A stretch of DNA of 64,000 nucleotides. Origin: [Clostridium] aminophilum DSM 10710. Its GTDB lineage: Bacteria > Bacillota > Clostridia > Lachnospirales > Lachnospiraceae. The stretch spans positions 1 to 64,000 of the forward strand of contig NZ_JONJ01000011.1 of the NCBI RefSeq assembly GCF_000711825.1. Reading direction: 5' to 3'. The position numbers were made by a program, and so were the translations under genes. Positions 44,328 to 53,940 of this stretch are shown here, one piece after another; position 1 is the first letter of the stretch, and each line of letters opens with the position of its first letter. Under the pieces are notes generated by a model. It ran no database searches. It saw only the letters and a list, made by a program, of their open reading frames with translations, and was not told where the DNA came from.

Positions 44328-44461
44328 AAAAAATCCTTTCGTTTCCTGGCTGAAGCCGGAAAGCTGTTTTCCCGGCTCAATTGACAGCCGGAATATGAGT
44401 GAAGAATAATCCGGCCCGTGTCCGGGACCGGAGAAGATAACGGTGTGATCCGCGAGCGGAT

Positions 44462-44490
44462 TTGACACGGTAATACGAATATTATATATT
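44462..44490 (+). promoter_or_regulatory. Putative promoter of the CBS-pair membrane protein gene
   Basis: TTGACA (44462-44467), a 17-bp spacer, TATATT (44485-44490): a near-consensus sigma-A promoter about 47 bp before the start codon. Confidence 0.75.
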
Positions 44491-44536
44491 GTTTCCGGCG
44501 TGATTCCAACGACAATTCACAGGAGGAAATCGATCA

Positions 44537-45826
44537 TTGAGTACAGAAGATATCACTCGATTGTGTGTGCTGGCGGTACTGCTTTTTCTGTCGGCATTTT
44601 TTTCATCCGCGGAGACCGCGCTGACTACGGTGAACCGGATCCGTATCCGCAATCTTGCGGACGCGGGTGACCGCAGGGCAAAACGGGTGCTCCGGATTCT
44701 GGAAATGCCGGACCGGATGCTCAGCGCGATTCTGATCGGCAATAATATTGTCAATATGTATGCCTCCGCGCTGGCAGCCATGCTGGCGGCGGATTTCTGG
44801 GGGAGCAGGGCGGTCGGAGCGGCGACCGGAATTCTGACGCTGATGGTGCTGGTGTTCGGCGAGATCGCGCCGAAGACGGCGTCCACCTTTGCGGCCGAAG
44901 ACATTTCCCTCCATGTGGCCGGGGTGATTCATGTCCTGATGATTGTACTGCGGCCGCTGATCTATATCGTGAACCGGCTGGCAAAGATCGTCCTCACGCT
45001 CATGAATGTGGATACGAACCGGAAAGGAGATACCATCACCGAGGATGAGCTGCGCACGATGGTCGAGGTGAGCCATCAGGAAGGTGAGATCGAGGAAGAC
45101 GAGAAAACCATGATCAACAACGTGTTCGACTTCGGCGACGCGGTGGTAAGAGATGTCATGGTTCCGAGAGTCGATATGACGGCGATTGATGTTGAAATCG
45201 GATACGGGGATCTGATGGAGATCTTCCGGGAGGAGAAATACACCCGTTTTCCGGTCTATGAGGATGCGATCGACAATGTCATCGGTATTCTGAATATCAA
45301 GGACATTTTTCTCAGGGGAGCGGACCGGTTGAAGCCGGAAACGTTTGAACTCCGGCAGTATCTGCGAAAACCCGCCTACACCTTTGAGCAGAAGAATATC
45401 TCGGATCTGATGCTGGAGATGCGCCGGAAGAATATCAATATCGTGATCGTTCTGGATGAATACGGAATTACCAGCGGAATGATCACGATGGAGGACATTC
45501 TGGAGGAGATCGTCGGTGAGATCCATGACGAGTATGACGCGGATGAAGACGATAATCTCCGCAAAGTCGGCCGGAGAGAGTATCTGATCGAGGGTTCCAT
45601 GAATCTCGACGACATCGATGACCGGCTGAAACTGAGCCTGCAGTCGGAAGACTACGATTCCATCGGCGGACTGATGATCGGAATTCTCGGTCATCTTCCG
45701 AAGCAGGACGAGACGGTCGTGGTGGACGGCATCCGGATTGTCGCCGATCGGGTGAGAGGAAACCGGATTGACCGGGTGCGGCTTTTCCTTCCGGAACACA
45801 TTGCCGCAAAGTTGCAGGAAGATTAG
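44537..45826 (+). CDS. CorC/TlyC-type transporter with DUF21 and CBS pair
   Basis: 429 residues with a TTG start at 44537, 10 nt after AGGAGG; no nearby ATG in frame fits. The N-terminal DUF21/CNNM membrane domain (about 5-150; LFLSAFFSSAETALTTVN, VLVFGEIAPKTAST) is followed by a CBS pair (about 200-335; VMVPRVDMTAIDVE, RFPVYEDAIDNVIGILNIKD, NIVIVLDEYGITSGMITMEDILEEIVGEI) and a C-terminal CorC_HlyC domain. Homologues export Mg2+ (MpfA, CorC), though older annotation calls them hemolysins. The gene is single and divergent from coaW. Confidence 0.92.
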   Translation: MSTEDITRLCVLAVLLFLSAFFSSAETALTTVNRIRIRNLADAGDRRAKRVLRILEMPDRMLSAILIGNNIVNMYASALAAMLAADFWGSRAVGAATGILTLMVLVFGEIAPKTASTFAAEDISLHVAGVIHVLMIVLRPLIYIVNRLAKIVLTLMNVDTNRKGDTITEDELRTMVEVSHQEGEIEEDEKTMINNVFDFGDAVVRDVMVPRVDMTAIDVEIGYGDLMEIFREEKYTRFPVYEDAIDNVIGILNIKDIFLRGADRLKPETFELRQYLRKPAYTFEQKNISDLMLEMRRKNINIVIVLDEYGITSGMITMEDILEEIVGEIHDEYDADEDDNLRKVGRREYLIEGSMNLDDIDDRLKLSLQSEDYDSIGGLMIGILGHLPKQDETVVVDGIRIVADRVRGNRIDRVRLFLPEHIAAKLQED

Positions 45827-45832
45827 ATTTTC

Positions 45833-45861
45833 TTGCAGTTGACAGGGGTCTATGCTATAAT
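45833..45861 (+). promoter_or_regulatory. Putative secDF promoter
   Basis: TTGCAG (45833-45838), a 17-bp spacer, TATAAT (45856-45861). The closer TTGACA at 45839 leaves only 11 bp and was rejected as the -35. The predicted start near 45868 gives a leader of about 365 nt. Confidence 0.6.
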
Positions 45862-45873
45862 TTTATGATGTCG

Positions 45874-45902
45874 GAGCAGGAGGCGGAAGCCGCTTCCTGC
45901 TC
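45874..45902 (+). promoter_or_regulatory. 5' leader hairpin upstream of secDF
   Basis: 13-bp stem GAGCAGGAGGCGG / CCGCTTCCTGCTC with one G-T pair and a 3-nt loop, followed by TATTTG. It begins about 6 nt after the predicted transcription start, so it may be a stability or attenuation element. Confidence 0.5.
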
Positions 45903-45907
45903 TATTT

Positions 45908-46167
45908 GTGCAGAGCACTTAGCGAGGTTTTTTCGAGCTTAGTGCGAGCCATGCATCGAAACTTAGCGAGGTATTTTACGAGCTTAGTTGAGATGTTGTG
46001 CAGAGCACTTAGCGACACATATTTCACTTGGCAGCTGCGCTGCCTTAGTGAAATAGCGTGCTGAGGCAGGTTTTTTCGAGCTTAGTGCGAGCCATGCATC
46101 GAAACTTAGCGACACATATTTCACTTGACAGCAGTGCTGCCTTAGTGAAATAGCGTGCTGAGGCAGG
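45908..46167 (+). repeat. Duplicated repeat block in the secDF leader
   Basis: A 45-bp segment is exactly repeated at 45925-45969 and 46068-46112. A 64-bp segment is repeated at 46007-46070 and 46104-46167 with three differences. GTGCAGAGCACTTAGCGA also occurs twice (45908, 45998). The 64-bp unit contains the palindrome TTTCACTT-GGCAGC-tgc-GCTGCC-TTAGTGAAA. No ORF is present; the block fills the gap between the CBS-pair gene and secDF. Confidence 0.88.
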
Positions 46168-46232
46168 GGGCCGAGCTTGGCTGAGATGCACACAGTATGA
46201 AGAAAAAAACGAAGGAGAACAAGGGACAAGAC

Positions 46233-48659
46233 ATGAAAAAGAGCAGAGCAAGAAGTTTTATTGAGCTGTTTCTGACACTTGCCGTCATCTGTCTGTTTGG
46301 GTATTTCGGCTACACGACGATGACCGGCAGCGGAATCAAGCTTGGTCTGGATCTGGCCGGCGGTGTATCCATCACCTATCAGGCTAAGGGAGAAACCGCA
46401 CCGTCTGCGGAGAATATGGCAGATACCGTGTATAAGCTCCAGCAGCGAGTTCAGAACTACAGTACGGAGGCACAGGTATATCAGGAAGGCGACGACCGGA
46501 TTAACATTGATATTCCGGGTGTGTCCGATGCAAACGCAATTCTGGAAGAGCTTGGCAAACCGGGATCCCTGGTATTCCTTGACAGTGAGGGCAATAAAGT
46601 TCTGGACGGAACACAGGTCACCAGCGCTCAGGCCGGAATCGATGATTCCAACGGCAAGACGGATTACGTCGTTGCGCTGACGTTTGACGAGGCCGGAACC
46701 AAGGCATTTGCCGATGAGACGGCAAAGAGCATCGGAAAGCCGATCTACATTGTATATGATGAAAGCATCGTATCTTCTCCGATCGTTCAGACGGAGATCA
46801 CCGGCGGACACTGCTCCATCACCGGAATGGAGAGCTATGAGAAGGCGCAGAATCTTGCTTCGACCATCCGTATCGGTTCTCTGAGCGTGGAACTGGAAGA
46901 GCTCCGCTCCAATGTGGTGGGTGCCCAGCTCGGACAGAACGCGATCCGCACCTCTCTTCTTGCCGGTGCAATCGGTTTTGCGGCTGTTGCGCTGTTCATG
47001 ATCGCATTTTACTGGATTCCGGGTCTTGCGGCATCTCTGGCTCTGTGCCTGTATGTTGCCGTTACCATCGTTCTTCTTTCTGCATTTGAGATTACGATGA
47101 CACTTCCGGGTATTGCCGGTATCATCCTTTCCATCGGTATGGCGGTTGATGCAAACTGCATTATCTTCACCCGTATCCGCGAGGAGATCGGTCTCGGCCA
47201 TCCGGTAGCCGCTGCGATCAAGGAAGGTTTCCGCAAGGCACTTTCCGCGATCATTGACGGAAACATCACAACGCTGATCGCTTCTGCCGTTCTCTATAAG
47301 CTGGGTTCCGGAAGCGTCAAGGGATTTGCAACGACACTTGCACTCGGTATCCTGGTATCCATGATCACTGCTCTGTTCGTAACCCGCTTTATTCTGTGGG
47401 CATTCTACGGACTTGGTTTCCAGGATGCAAAGTGGTTCGGCGTCAAGAAAGAGCGTGAACCGATTCACTTTATCCAGCACAGAAAGACATTCCTTGCCGT
47501 ATCCGCCGCACTCATCGTGGCAGGATTCGCATTTATGGGATACAACCATACACAGGGCAGAAACGCGCTGAACTACAGCATGGAGTTCCTTGGCGGAACA
47601 TCCACCAATGTTGCCTTCAACGAAGACATGACACTGGAACAGCTCGATGAGAAGGTTCAGCCGGTGGTTCAGGAAGTGACCGGCGATGCCAACATTCAGA
47701 TGCAGAAGGTGGCAGGAACCAACGAGGTCATCATCAAGACCAGAACCCTGAACGGTGAAGAGCGTGAAAAACTGAACACAAAGCTGGCGGACAGCTTCGG
47801 CGTGGACAAGGAGAAGATCACAGCGGAGAGTATCTCCGGAACCGTATCCAGCGAGATGCGCCGCGATGCGGTCGTAGCGACCGTGGTGGCGACGGTTCTG
47901 ATGCTGATCTACATCTGGGTGAGATTCAAGAACATCACCTTTGCGGCGAGCTCCGTTCTCTGCCTGATTCACGATGTTCTGATCACATTGGCGGCATATG
48001 CCGCACTCCGTTGGTCTGTCGGCAACACCTTTATCGCCTGCATGCTGACCATAGTCGGTTATTCCATCAATGCGACCATCGTTATCTTTGACCGTATCCG
48101 TGAGAATAAGAAACTCGGCACAAGAGGAATGACGATCGAGTACATGATCAATAAGTCTGTGACGCAGACATTGTCCCGAAGCATCAATACTTCCCTGACA
48201 ACCTTCGCCATGGTCCTGATCCTGTATCTCCTCGGCGTATCTTCGATCCGTGAGTTTTCGGCACCTCTGATGGTCGGTATCGTCAGCGGTACCTGGTCTT
48301 CGGTTCTCATCGCGAGTGCTCTCTGGTACATTTTCAACCAGAAGAAGGCGGTGAAGGACGAGGAGTTCCTGACCGAAGTCCGTGAAGAGACACCGCAGGC
48401 TCCGATCACAACCGGAAAGAAAAAGGCTGCGAAGAAGTCCGCGGAGGAGAAAGCGGCTCAGTCTCAGGCTGCTCTCGAGAGAGGAAAAGCGCTCAAGGCG
48501 GAGCGTGCAAGAATCCTTGAGGAGGCAAAGGCGGAGGAAGAAGAGGAGAAGCGCGCGGAGATGCAGGCGCTGATCCAGAAGACCATGCAGATCTCGGCAA
48601 TGAAGGAAGCCGGTCAGGATCCGTTCGCGGCGAAGAATGACACACCGGATGCGGAGTGA
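46233..48659 (+). CDS. secDF: SecD-SecF fusion protein
   Basis: 808 residues from ATG 46233, which has AAGGGA upstream; ATG 46197 would give 12 more basic residues. The SecD half runs from a first helix (FIELFLTLAVICLFGYFGY), through LGLDLAGGVSITYQ and the P1 domain, to a helix bundle with GMAVDANCIIFTRIREE. The SecF half starts near 430 (FLAVSAALIVAGFAFM), with YSMEFLGGTS and GYSINATIVIFDRIRENK. It uses the proton gradient to aid late steps of Sec export. A Lys/Glu/Ala coiled-coil tail of about 75 residues extends beyond the usual SecF end. The gene is upstream of tgt and yajC. Confidence 0.95.
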   Translation: MKKSRARSFIELFLTLAVICLFGYFGYTTMTGSGIKLGLDLAGGVSITYQAKGETAPSAENMADTVYKLQQRVQNYSTEAQVYQEGDDRINIDIPGVSDANAILEELGKPGSLVFLDSEGNKVLDGTQVTSAQAGIDDSNGKTDYVVALTFDEAGTKAFADETAKSIGKPIYIVYDESIVSSPIVQTEITGGHCSITGMESYEKAQNLASTIRIGSLSVELEELRSNVVGAQLGQNAIRTSLLAGAIGFAAVALFMIAFYWIPGLAASLALCLYVAVTIVLLSAFEITMTLPGIAGIILSIGMAVDANCIIFTRIREEIGLGHPVAAAIKEGFRKALSAIIDGNITTLIASAVLYKLGSGSVKGFATTLALGILVSMITALFVTRFILWAFYGLGFQDAKWFGVKKEREPIHFIQHRKTFLAVSAALIVAGFAFMGYNHTQGRNALNYSMEFLGGTSTNVAFNEDMTLEQLDEKVQPVVQEVTGDANIQMQKVAGTNEVIIKTRTLNGEEREKLNTKLADSFGVDKEKITAESISGTVSSEMRRDAVVATVVATVLMLIYIWVRFKNITFAASSVLCLIHDVLITLAAYAALRWSVGNTFIACMLTIVGYSINATIVIFDRIRENKKLGTRGMTIEYMINKSVTQTLSRSINTSLTTFAMVLILYLLGVSSIREFSAPLMVGIVSGTWSSVLIASALWYIFNQKKAVKDEEFLTEVREETPQAPITTGKKKAAKKSAEEKAAQSQAALERGKALKAERARILEEAKAEEEEEKRAEMQALIQKTMQISAMKEAGQDPFAAKNDTPDAE

Positions 48660-48766
48660 TCCGGATACCGGAAGCGGTCATCCGAAACAAAATATAAGCC
48701 CTGTGGCATAGGAAATATGGCATAGGATAAAAGACAGACAACATAAGGCATAAGATGAAAGACATA

Positions 48767-48798
48767 AGAATGCGGGCCCCGGCGGTCCGCATTCTTTT
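48767..48798 (+). terminator. Terminator between secDF and tgt
   Basis: 10-bp stem AGAATGCGGG / TCCGCATTCT with a G-T closing pair and a GC loop, followed by TTTT. Confidence 0.7.
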
Positions 48799-48862
48799 CA
48801 CCGGCATCCGCTTACGGTGACCGGCGGAGGACTTTATTTATTCTGAGCCTGGAGGACAAATT

Positions 48863-49999
48863 ATGGAATACAAGATTCTTGCGACAGAGGGCCGCGCGAA
48901 AAGAGCCCGCATGAAGACAGTGCACGGTACCATCGAGACACCGGTATTCATGAACGTGGGAACCGTTGCGGCGATCAAGGGTGCCGTATCCACCGATGAT
49001 CTTCGGGGGATCGACACACAGGTCATGCTCTGCAATACCTATCACCTTCACGTCCGTACCGGCGATCCGCTCATTCATGAGCTCGGCGGTCTTCACAGTT
49101 TCACAAACTGGAATAAGCCGATTCTGACCGATTCGGGCGGTTTTCAGGTATTTTCCCTGGCGGGACTGCGAAAGATTAAGGAAGAGGGCGTAACGTTCCG
49201 TTCCCACATCGACGGACATAAGATCTTTATGGGACCGGAAGAGAGTATGCAGATTCAGTCCAATCTGGCGTCCACCATCGCGATGGCGTTCGATGAGTGC
49301 CCGCCGGCGCTGGCGGACCGCGAGTATGTGGAGCGGTCTGTGGCGAGAACCGTTCGCTGGCTGAAGCGCTGCAAGACGGAGATGGACCGCCTGAATTCTC
49401 TCCCGGAAACCATCAACAAAGAGCAGCTTCTCTTTGGTATCAATCAGGGAGGCATCATCGATGACATCCGTATCCGCAACGCGGAGGAGATCTCTGAACT
49501 GAATCTGGACGGATATGCGGTCGGCGGTCTGGCAGTCGGTGAGTCCCATGAGCAGATGTATCATGTTCTGGATGAGGTGGTTCCGCATCTTCCGAAAGAG
49601 AAACCGACCTATCTGATGGGCGTGGGCACACCGGCCAATATTCTCGAAGGCGTTGAGCGGGGCATCGATTTCTTCGACTGTGTATACCCGTCTCGCAACG
49701 GCCGTCACGCAAATGTGTACACGAATCACGGCAAGATGAACCTGATGAATTCGAAATACGCAAAGGATCTCCGGCCGATGGAAGAAGGCTGCCAGTGTCC
49801 GGCATGCCGTTCCTACACCAGAGCATACATTCATCACCTTTTCAAGGCGAAAGAGATGCTCGGTATGAGACTGTGCGTATTGCATAATCTGTACTTTTAT
49901 AATAAAATGATGGAAGAAATTCGGGATGCCATTGATTCACAGCGGTTTGCCGAGTATAAGAAAGCCAAGCTGGAAAGCATGGCAGCCGGTGAACAGTAA
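48863..49999 (+). CDS. tgt: tRNA-guanine transglycosylase
   Basis: 378 residues, ATG 48863. It exchanges guanine 34 for a queuine precursor in tRNAs with GUN anticodons. Catalytic and recognition elements are TDSGGFQVFSLAGLRKI, GINQGGIIDD, GYAVGGLAVGE, YLMGVGTPANILE and FFDCVYPSRNGRH. The usual DCVxPTRxxR has Ser in place of Thr. The zinc site is CQCPAC...H (about 302-333). In most bacteria tgt precedes yajC-secD-secF; here secDF is upstream and yajC downstream. Confidence 0.95.
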   Translation: MEYKILATEGRAKRARMKTVHGTIETPVFMNVGTVAAIKGAVSTDDLRGIDTQVMLCNTYHLHVRTGDPLIHELGGLHSFTNWNKPILTDSGGFQVFSLAGLRKIKEEGVTFRSHIDGHKIFMGPEESMQIQSNLASTIAMAFDECPPALADREYVERSVARTVRWLKRCKTEMDRLNSLPETINKEQLLFGINQGGIIDDIRIRNAEEISELNLDGYAVGGLAVGESHEQMYHVLDEVVPHLPKEKPTYLMGVGTPANILEGVERGIDFFDCVYPSRNGRHANVYTNHGKMNLMNSKYAKDLRPMEEGCQCPACRSYTRAYIHHLFKAKEMLGMRLCVLHNLYFYNKMMEEIRDAIDSQRFAEYKKAKLESMAAGEQ

Positions 50000-50038
50000 G
50001 TCACGGCAGCACGAATATTTATTCAGGAGGAAAGAGGA

Positions 50039-50314
50039 ATGAACAGTGTATTTTGGGTAGGATACCTTGTTGTCATCATTGGTCTGATGTATTTCATTGC
50101 GATCCGTCCGCAGTCCAAGGAGAAGAAGAGACGTGAAGAACTGATGGCCAGCATTGCGGTAGGCGACAGCGTTCTCACGACAAGCGGCTTTTACGGCGTG
50201 ATCATCGATATGTCCGATGACACCGTGATCGTTGAGTTCGGAAGCAACAAGAACTGCCGCATCCCGATGAAGAAGGATGCCATCGTTCAGGTAGAGAAGC
50301 CGAATCAGGCATAA
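50039..50314 (+). CDS. yajC: YajC, preprotein translocase accessory subunit
   Basis: 91 residues, ATG 50039 after AGGAGGAAAGAGG. One N-terminal transmembrane helix (VGYLVVIIGLMYFIAIRPQ) is followed by the family motif RPQSKEKKRREEL and a small basic beta domain (VGDSVLTTSGFYGVIIDMSDDTV). It associates with the SecDF complex. It is 39 bp after tgt and followed by a strong terminator. Confidence 0.95.
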   Translation: MNSVFWVGYLVVIIGLMYFIAIRPQSKEKKRREELMASIAVGDSVLTTSGFYGVIIDMSDDTVIVEFGSNKNCRIPMKKDAIVQVEKPNQA

Positions 50315-50355
50315 GACTCCGTTTCCTCCGAGAGGGAGAACGATAAAGAAGACTG

Positions 50356-50390
50356 AGACCGGTCCCGTGGGGGCCGGTCTTTTTATTTTT
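50356..50390 (+). terminator. Intrinsic terminator after yajC
   Basis: 11-bp stem (AGACCGGTCCC against GGGGCCGGTCT) with a 3-nt loop and TTTTATTTTT after it. Confidence 0.92.
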
Positions 50391-50439
50391 CACAGGAAAG
50401 TGCTCCGCTTTTCCTGCGAAACAAGAAACGCTCCGCGGA
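50388..50439 (+). repeat. Dispersed intergenic repeat, family 2 copy
   Basis: TTTCACAGGAAAGTGCTCC, a return arm TTTTCCTGCGAAAC, then ACGCTCCGCGGA. It aligns with 34949-35000, and its tail (GCGGACTTTGT) is shared with family 1. Confidence 0.65.
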
Positions 50440-50527
50440 CTTTGTTCTGTTTCGCAGAGTGCGAATCTCTCAGATATAAAACGGATTCATGACAGTTATT
50501 CGAAATTGTACGATTCCCGTTCGCCGG

Positions 50528-50556
50528 TTGAAAAAACGGTCTGGATTCTATATAGT
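50528..50556 (+). promoter_or_regulatory. Putative leuB promoter
   Basis: TTGAAA (50528-50533), a 17-bp spacer, TATAGT (50551-50556), 78 bp before the leuB start. The gap 50315-50633 otherwise holds only the terminator and repeat. Confidence 0.7.
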
Positions 50557-50633
50557 GAGATCATTGAAATATAACTATACGCAATAAACGAGTGAATAAT
50601 CCATAAGAATTGTGCATATAAGGAGGAAGGATC

Positions 50634-51722
50634 ATGAAGTGCAATATCGTAACCATCCCGGGAGACGGAATCGGACCGGAGATCGTCCGCGAGGCGTGTC
50701 TTGTTCTTGAAAAGACCGGAGAAATATTCGGACATGAATTCCATTTTCAGCCGATCCTGATGGGAGGCTGTTCCATCGACAAGTACGGGGTTCCGCTGAC
50801 GGACGAAGCGCTGGAGACGGCAAAGAAGGCCGATGCGGTTCTTCTCGGCGCGGTCGGCGGAAAAGTCGGCAACTCCAGATGGTATGATATTGCGCCGAAT
50901 CTCCGCCCGGAGGCTGGCCTCCTTGCCATCCGCAAGGGACTCGGACTTTTTGCAAATCTCCGCCCCGCTTATCTCTATCAGGAACTCGCAATGGCATGCC
51001 CGCTGAAGCCGGAGCTGATCGGCGATGGATTTGACATGATTATTGTCCGCGAGCTCACCGGCGGCCTCTATTTCGGAGAACGCCATACGGACATGGTGGA
51101 CGGTGTGGAGACAGCAGTCGATACGCTGACCTACAATGAGAGAGAAATCCGCCGTATCGCGGTCAAGGCGTTTGAAATTGCGAGGAAGCGCAGAAAGAAA
51201 GTGACCAGCGTCGACAAGGCAAATGTTCTCGATTCGTCGAGACTCTGGAGAAAAGTGACCGAGGAGGTCGCAAAAGACTATCCGGAAGTGGAACTCGAGC
51301 ATATGCTCGTAGACAACTGCGCGATGCAGCTTGTCATGAATCCGCGTCAGTTTGATGTCATCCTGACCGAGAATATGTTCGGCGATATTCTCTCCGATGA
51401 AGCAAGCATGATCACCGGTTCCATCGGAATGCTGAGCTCCGCATCCCTGAACGAGACAAAATTCGGCCTCTATGAGCCGAGCCACGGATCGGCTCCGGAC
51501 ATTGCGGGACAGGATCTTGCAAATCCGATTGCGACGATCCTCTCGGCCGCAATGATGCTCAGCTATTCCTTTGATCTTGACCGGGAAGCCCAGGCGATCC
51601 GCGATGCGGTTCAGAAGGTTCTGACCGAAGGATACCGGACCGCGGACATTTACCAGGAAGGTTTCACCAGAGTCGGCTGCGTGAAGATGGGCGAGCTGAT
51701 CCGCGACCGGATCGTGAAGTGA
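50634..51722 (+). CDS. leuB: 3-isopropylmalate dehydrogenase
   Basis: 362 residues, ATG 50634 after AAGGAGGAAGGATC. It oxidatively decarboxylates 3-isopropylmalate in leucine synthesis. Motifs are [34 protein letters not shown] (substrate arginines), [46 protein letters not shown] and [19 protein letters not shown]. The length and [12 protein letters not shown] motif separate it from isocitrate dehydrogenase. It is followed by ilvD and lies apart from the two dehydratase pairs near 9-13 kb. Confidence 0.95.
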   Translation: MKCNIVTIPGDGIGPEIVREACLVLEKTGEIFGHEFHFQPILMGGCSIDKYGVPLTDEALETAKKADAVLLGAVGGKVGNSRWYDIAPNLRPEAGLLAIRKGLGLFANLRPAYLYQELAMACPLKPELIGDGFDMIIVRELTGGLYFGERHTDMVDGVETAVDTLTYNEREIRRIAVKAFEIARKRRKKVTSVDKANVLDSSRLWRKVTEEVAKDYPEVELEHMLVDNCAMQLVMNPRQFDVILTENMFGDILSDEASMITGSIGMLSSASLNETKFGLYEPSHGSAPDIAGQDLANPIATILSAAMMLSYSFDLDREAQAIRDAVQKVLTEGYRTADIYQEGFTRVGCVKMGELIRDRIVK

Positions 51723-51842
51723 GATGATATCGTGCGATCTTGAAGGTGCGAGGTAGCGTGCAGAATGGCGAAAAAAACTGAGTGCAAAATCATTCAAGAT
51801 GATGTATAATCACTTTCAATACATCAAGGAGGTATCATAACC

Positions 51843-53510
51843 ATGAATAGTGATTCTGTAAAATCCGGTATGGAACGTGCTCCGCACCGTTCTCTGTTTA
51901 ATGCGCTCGGCTTCACGGAAGAAGAGATGCATAAGCCGCTGGTCGGCATTGTCAGCTCCTACAATGAGATTGTTCCGGGCCATATGAATCTGGATAAGAT
52001 CGTCAACGCGGTCAAGCTCGGCGTTGCGGAAGCGGGCGGCATGCCGGTGGTATTTCCGGCGATTGCGGTCTGTGACGGGATTGCGATGGGACACGTCGGC
52101 ATGAAATATTCTCTTGTCACCAGAGATCTGATTGCGGATTCCACCGAGTGCATGGCGAAGGCCCACGGGTTTGACGCACTGGTCATGGTACCGAACTGCG
52201 ATAAAAATGTTCCCGGTCTTCTGATGGCGGCGGCCAGAGTAAATGTTCCGACTGTTTTCGTGTCCGGCGGACCGATGCTTGCCGGACATGTCAACGGAAA
52301 GAAGAGAAGCCTGTCCTCCATGTTTGAGGCGGTCGGCTCCTACGACGCCGGAAAGATGACGGAAGAGGAAGTCCGCAACTTTGAGCGCAACGTATGTCCG
52401 ACCTGCGGTTCCTGTTCTGGCATGTATACCGCGAACAGTATGAATTGCCTGACGGAAGTCATCGGTATGGGACTTCAGGGCAACGGTACGATCCCGGCCG
52501 TATATTCCGCAAGACTGGCGCTTGCGAAGAAGGCCGGCTATGCGGTCATGGATATGCTGAGGAAGAATATCCGGCCGAGAGACATCATGACAAAAGAGGC
52601 GTTTGAAAATGCCATGACAATGGACATGGCGCTCGGATGTTCCACCAACACCATGCTTCACCTTCCGGCGATCGCTCACGAGGCCGGAGTGGAGATCAAC
52701 ATGGAATATGCGGACAGAATCTCAGCGAAAACCCCGAACCTCTGTCATCTGGCACCGGCAGGTCCGACGTATATGGAGGACCTGAATGAAGCCGGCGGCA
52801 TCTATGCGGTCATGAACGAGCTGACGAAAAAGAATCTTCTCCATCTCGACTGCATGACGGTGACCGGAAAGACGGTCGGCGAGAATATTAAGAACTGCGT
52901 CAACAAAGATCCGGAGGTTATCCGGCCGATTGACAATCCGTTCATGGCAGAGGGCGGCATTGCCGTTCTGAAGGGAAATATTGCCCCGGATACCGGCATC
53001 GTAAAGCAGTCCGCGGTGGCTCCGGAAATGATGAAGCACGAGGGACCGGCGAGAGTATTCGATTCGGAAGAGGATGCGATTGCGGCGATTTCCGGCGGAA
53101 AGATTCATCCGGGCGATGTGGTTGTCATCCGCTATGAGGGACCGAAGGGCGGTCCGGGTATGCGTGAGATGCTCAGCCCGACGTCGGCGATCATGGGCAT
53201 GGGCCTCGGCTCGACGGTGGCGCTTCTGACGGACGGAAGATTCTCCGGCGCGTCCCGCGGAGCGTCCATCGGACACATTTCCCCGGAGGCGGCAGTCGGC
53301 GGACCGATCGCGCTGATTCATGAGGGGGATATCATCTCCATCGACATCCCGAACCGTCAGCTGAATGTCAAAGTTTCGGATGAGGAGCTGGCAGAGAGAC
53401 GGAAGAACTGGAAACCGAAAGAGCAGCATCTGGAGGGATATCATGCCAGATACGCGAAGCTCGTGACGAGCGGCAATCGCGGAGCGGTTCTCGAGGTTCC
53501 GAAAGACTGA
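51843..53510 (+). CDS. ilvD: Dihydroxyacid dehydratase
   Basis: 555 residues, ATG 51843 after AAGGAGGTATC. It dehydrates 2,3-dihydroxyisovalerate and its methyl homologue in valine/isoleucine synthesis. Fe-S and metal motifs are [33 protein letters not shown] and [14 protein letters not shown]. Late signatures are [17 protein letters not shown] and [30 protein letters not shown] at 51805-51810 suggests its own promoter, with no clear -35. Its last five codons form the first unit of a 16-bp tandem repeat that continues past the stop. Confidence 0.96.
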   Translation: MNSDSVKSGMERAPHRSLFNALGFTEEEMHKPLVGIVSSYNEIVPGHMNLDKIVNAVKLGVAEAGGMPVVFPAIAVCDGIAMGHVGMKYSLVTRDLIADSTECMAKAHGFDALVMVPNCDKNVPGLLMAAARVNVPTVFVSGGPMLAGHVNGKKRSLSSMFEAVGSYDAGKMTEEEVRNFERNVCPTCGSCSGMYTANSMNCLTEVIGMGLQGNGTIPAVYSARLALAKKAGYAVMDMLRKNIRPRDIMTKEAFENAMTMDMALGCSTNTMLHLPAIAHEAGVEINMEYADRISAKTPNLCHLAPAGPTYMEDLNEAGGIYAVMNELTKKNLLHLDCMTVTGKTVGENIKNCVNKDPEVIRPIDNPFMAEGGIAVLKGNIAPDTGIVKQSAVAPEMMKHEGPARVFDSEEDAIAAISGGKIHPGDVVVIRYEGPKGGPGMREMLSPTSAIMGMGLGSTVALLTDGRFSGASRGASIGHISPEAAVGGPIALIHEGDIISIDIPNRQLNVKVSDEELAERRKNWKPKEQHLEGYHARYAKLVTSGNRGAVLEVPKD

Positions 53511-53588
53511 GGTTCCGAAAGGCTGAGGTTTTGAAAGACTGAGACACTGAAAGACTGAGGCACCGAAAGACAGAGGTCTCGAAAGACT
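53493..53588 (+). repeat. 16-bp tandem repeat crossing the ilvD stop
   Basis: Six units of GAGGTTCCGAAAGACT-type sequence start at 53493, 53509, 53525, 53541, 53557 and 53573. The first encodes the final ilvD residues EVPKD and part of the stop codon; later copies diverge at positions 4-8. The rest of the 430-bp gap (53589-53838) shows no gene. Confidence 0.92.
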
Positions 53589-53838
53589 GTTTTTGGGAGA
53601 GATTGCGTTCCAAAAGGTGATCTTAAAAGACTGACAACAATAAAAATATTCAGAAAACAATGGCCGGGCGGCGAGCGCTCTCCGGGGGCAGAACGGAGGA
53701 TGCGGGATACCGTTTCCGGCCGTTTGCACGCAGACAATACTGGTAATATTACTGGGAATATCAATAGGATTATCACTGTTATTCCATTTATTCACGAAAT
53801 GGGATGAAAAAAAGTGCACAGTAAATTCAAATTTTGTA

Positions 53839-53868
53839 TTGTTAAATCCGGATAACTGGATATATAAT
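53839..53868 (+). promoter_or_regulatory. Putative serC promoter
   Basis: TTGTTA (53839-53844), an 18-bp spacer, TATAAT (53863-53868), 72 bp before serC. Confidence 0.65.
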
Positions 53869-53940
53869 AGGACAATCAATTTCGAAAGAGATTGATAAAT
53901 TTATAGCATATTGAAGAAAGACAGAAAAGGAGATTGTGTT

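Noticed and set aside
45839-45861. TTGACA at 45839 as the -35 of the secDF promoter
   Set aside because: It leaves an 11-bp spacer to TATAAT. TTGCAG at 45833 gives 17 bp and was preferred.
45984-47972. 662-codon minus-strand frame over secDF
   Set aside because: Antisense to secDF, with no start context or domain. It extends into the repeat block only by chance.
53493-53588. Iteron-type replication origin
   Set aside because: The 16-bp repeats start inside ilvD and decay steadily; no replication gene or DnaA box cluster is nearby.
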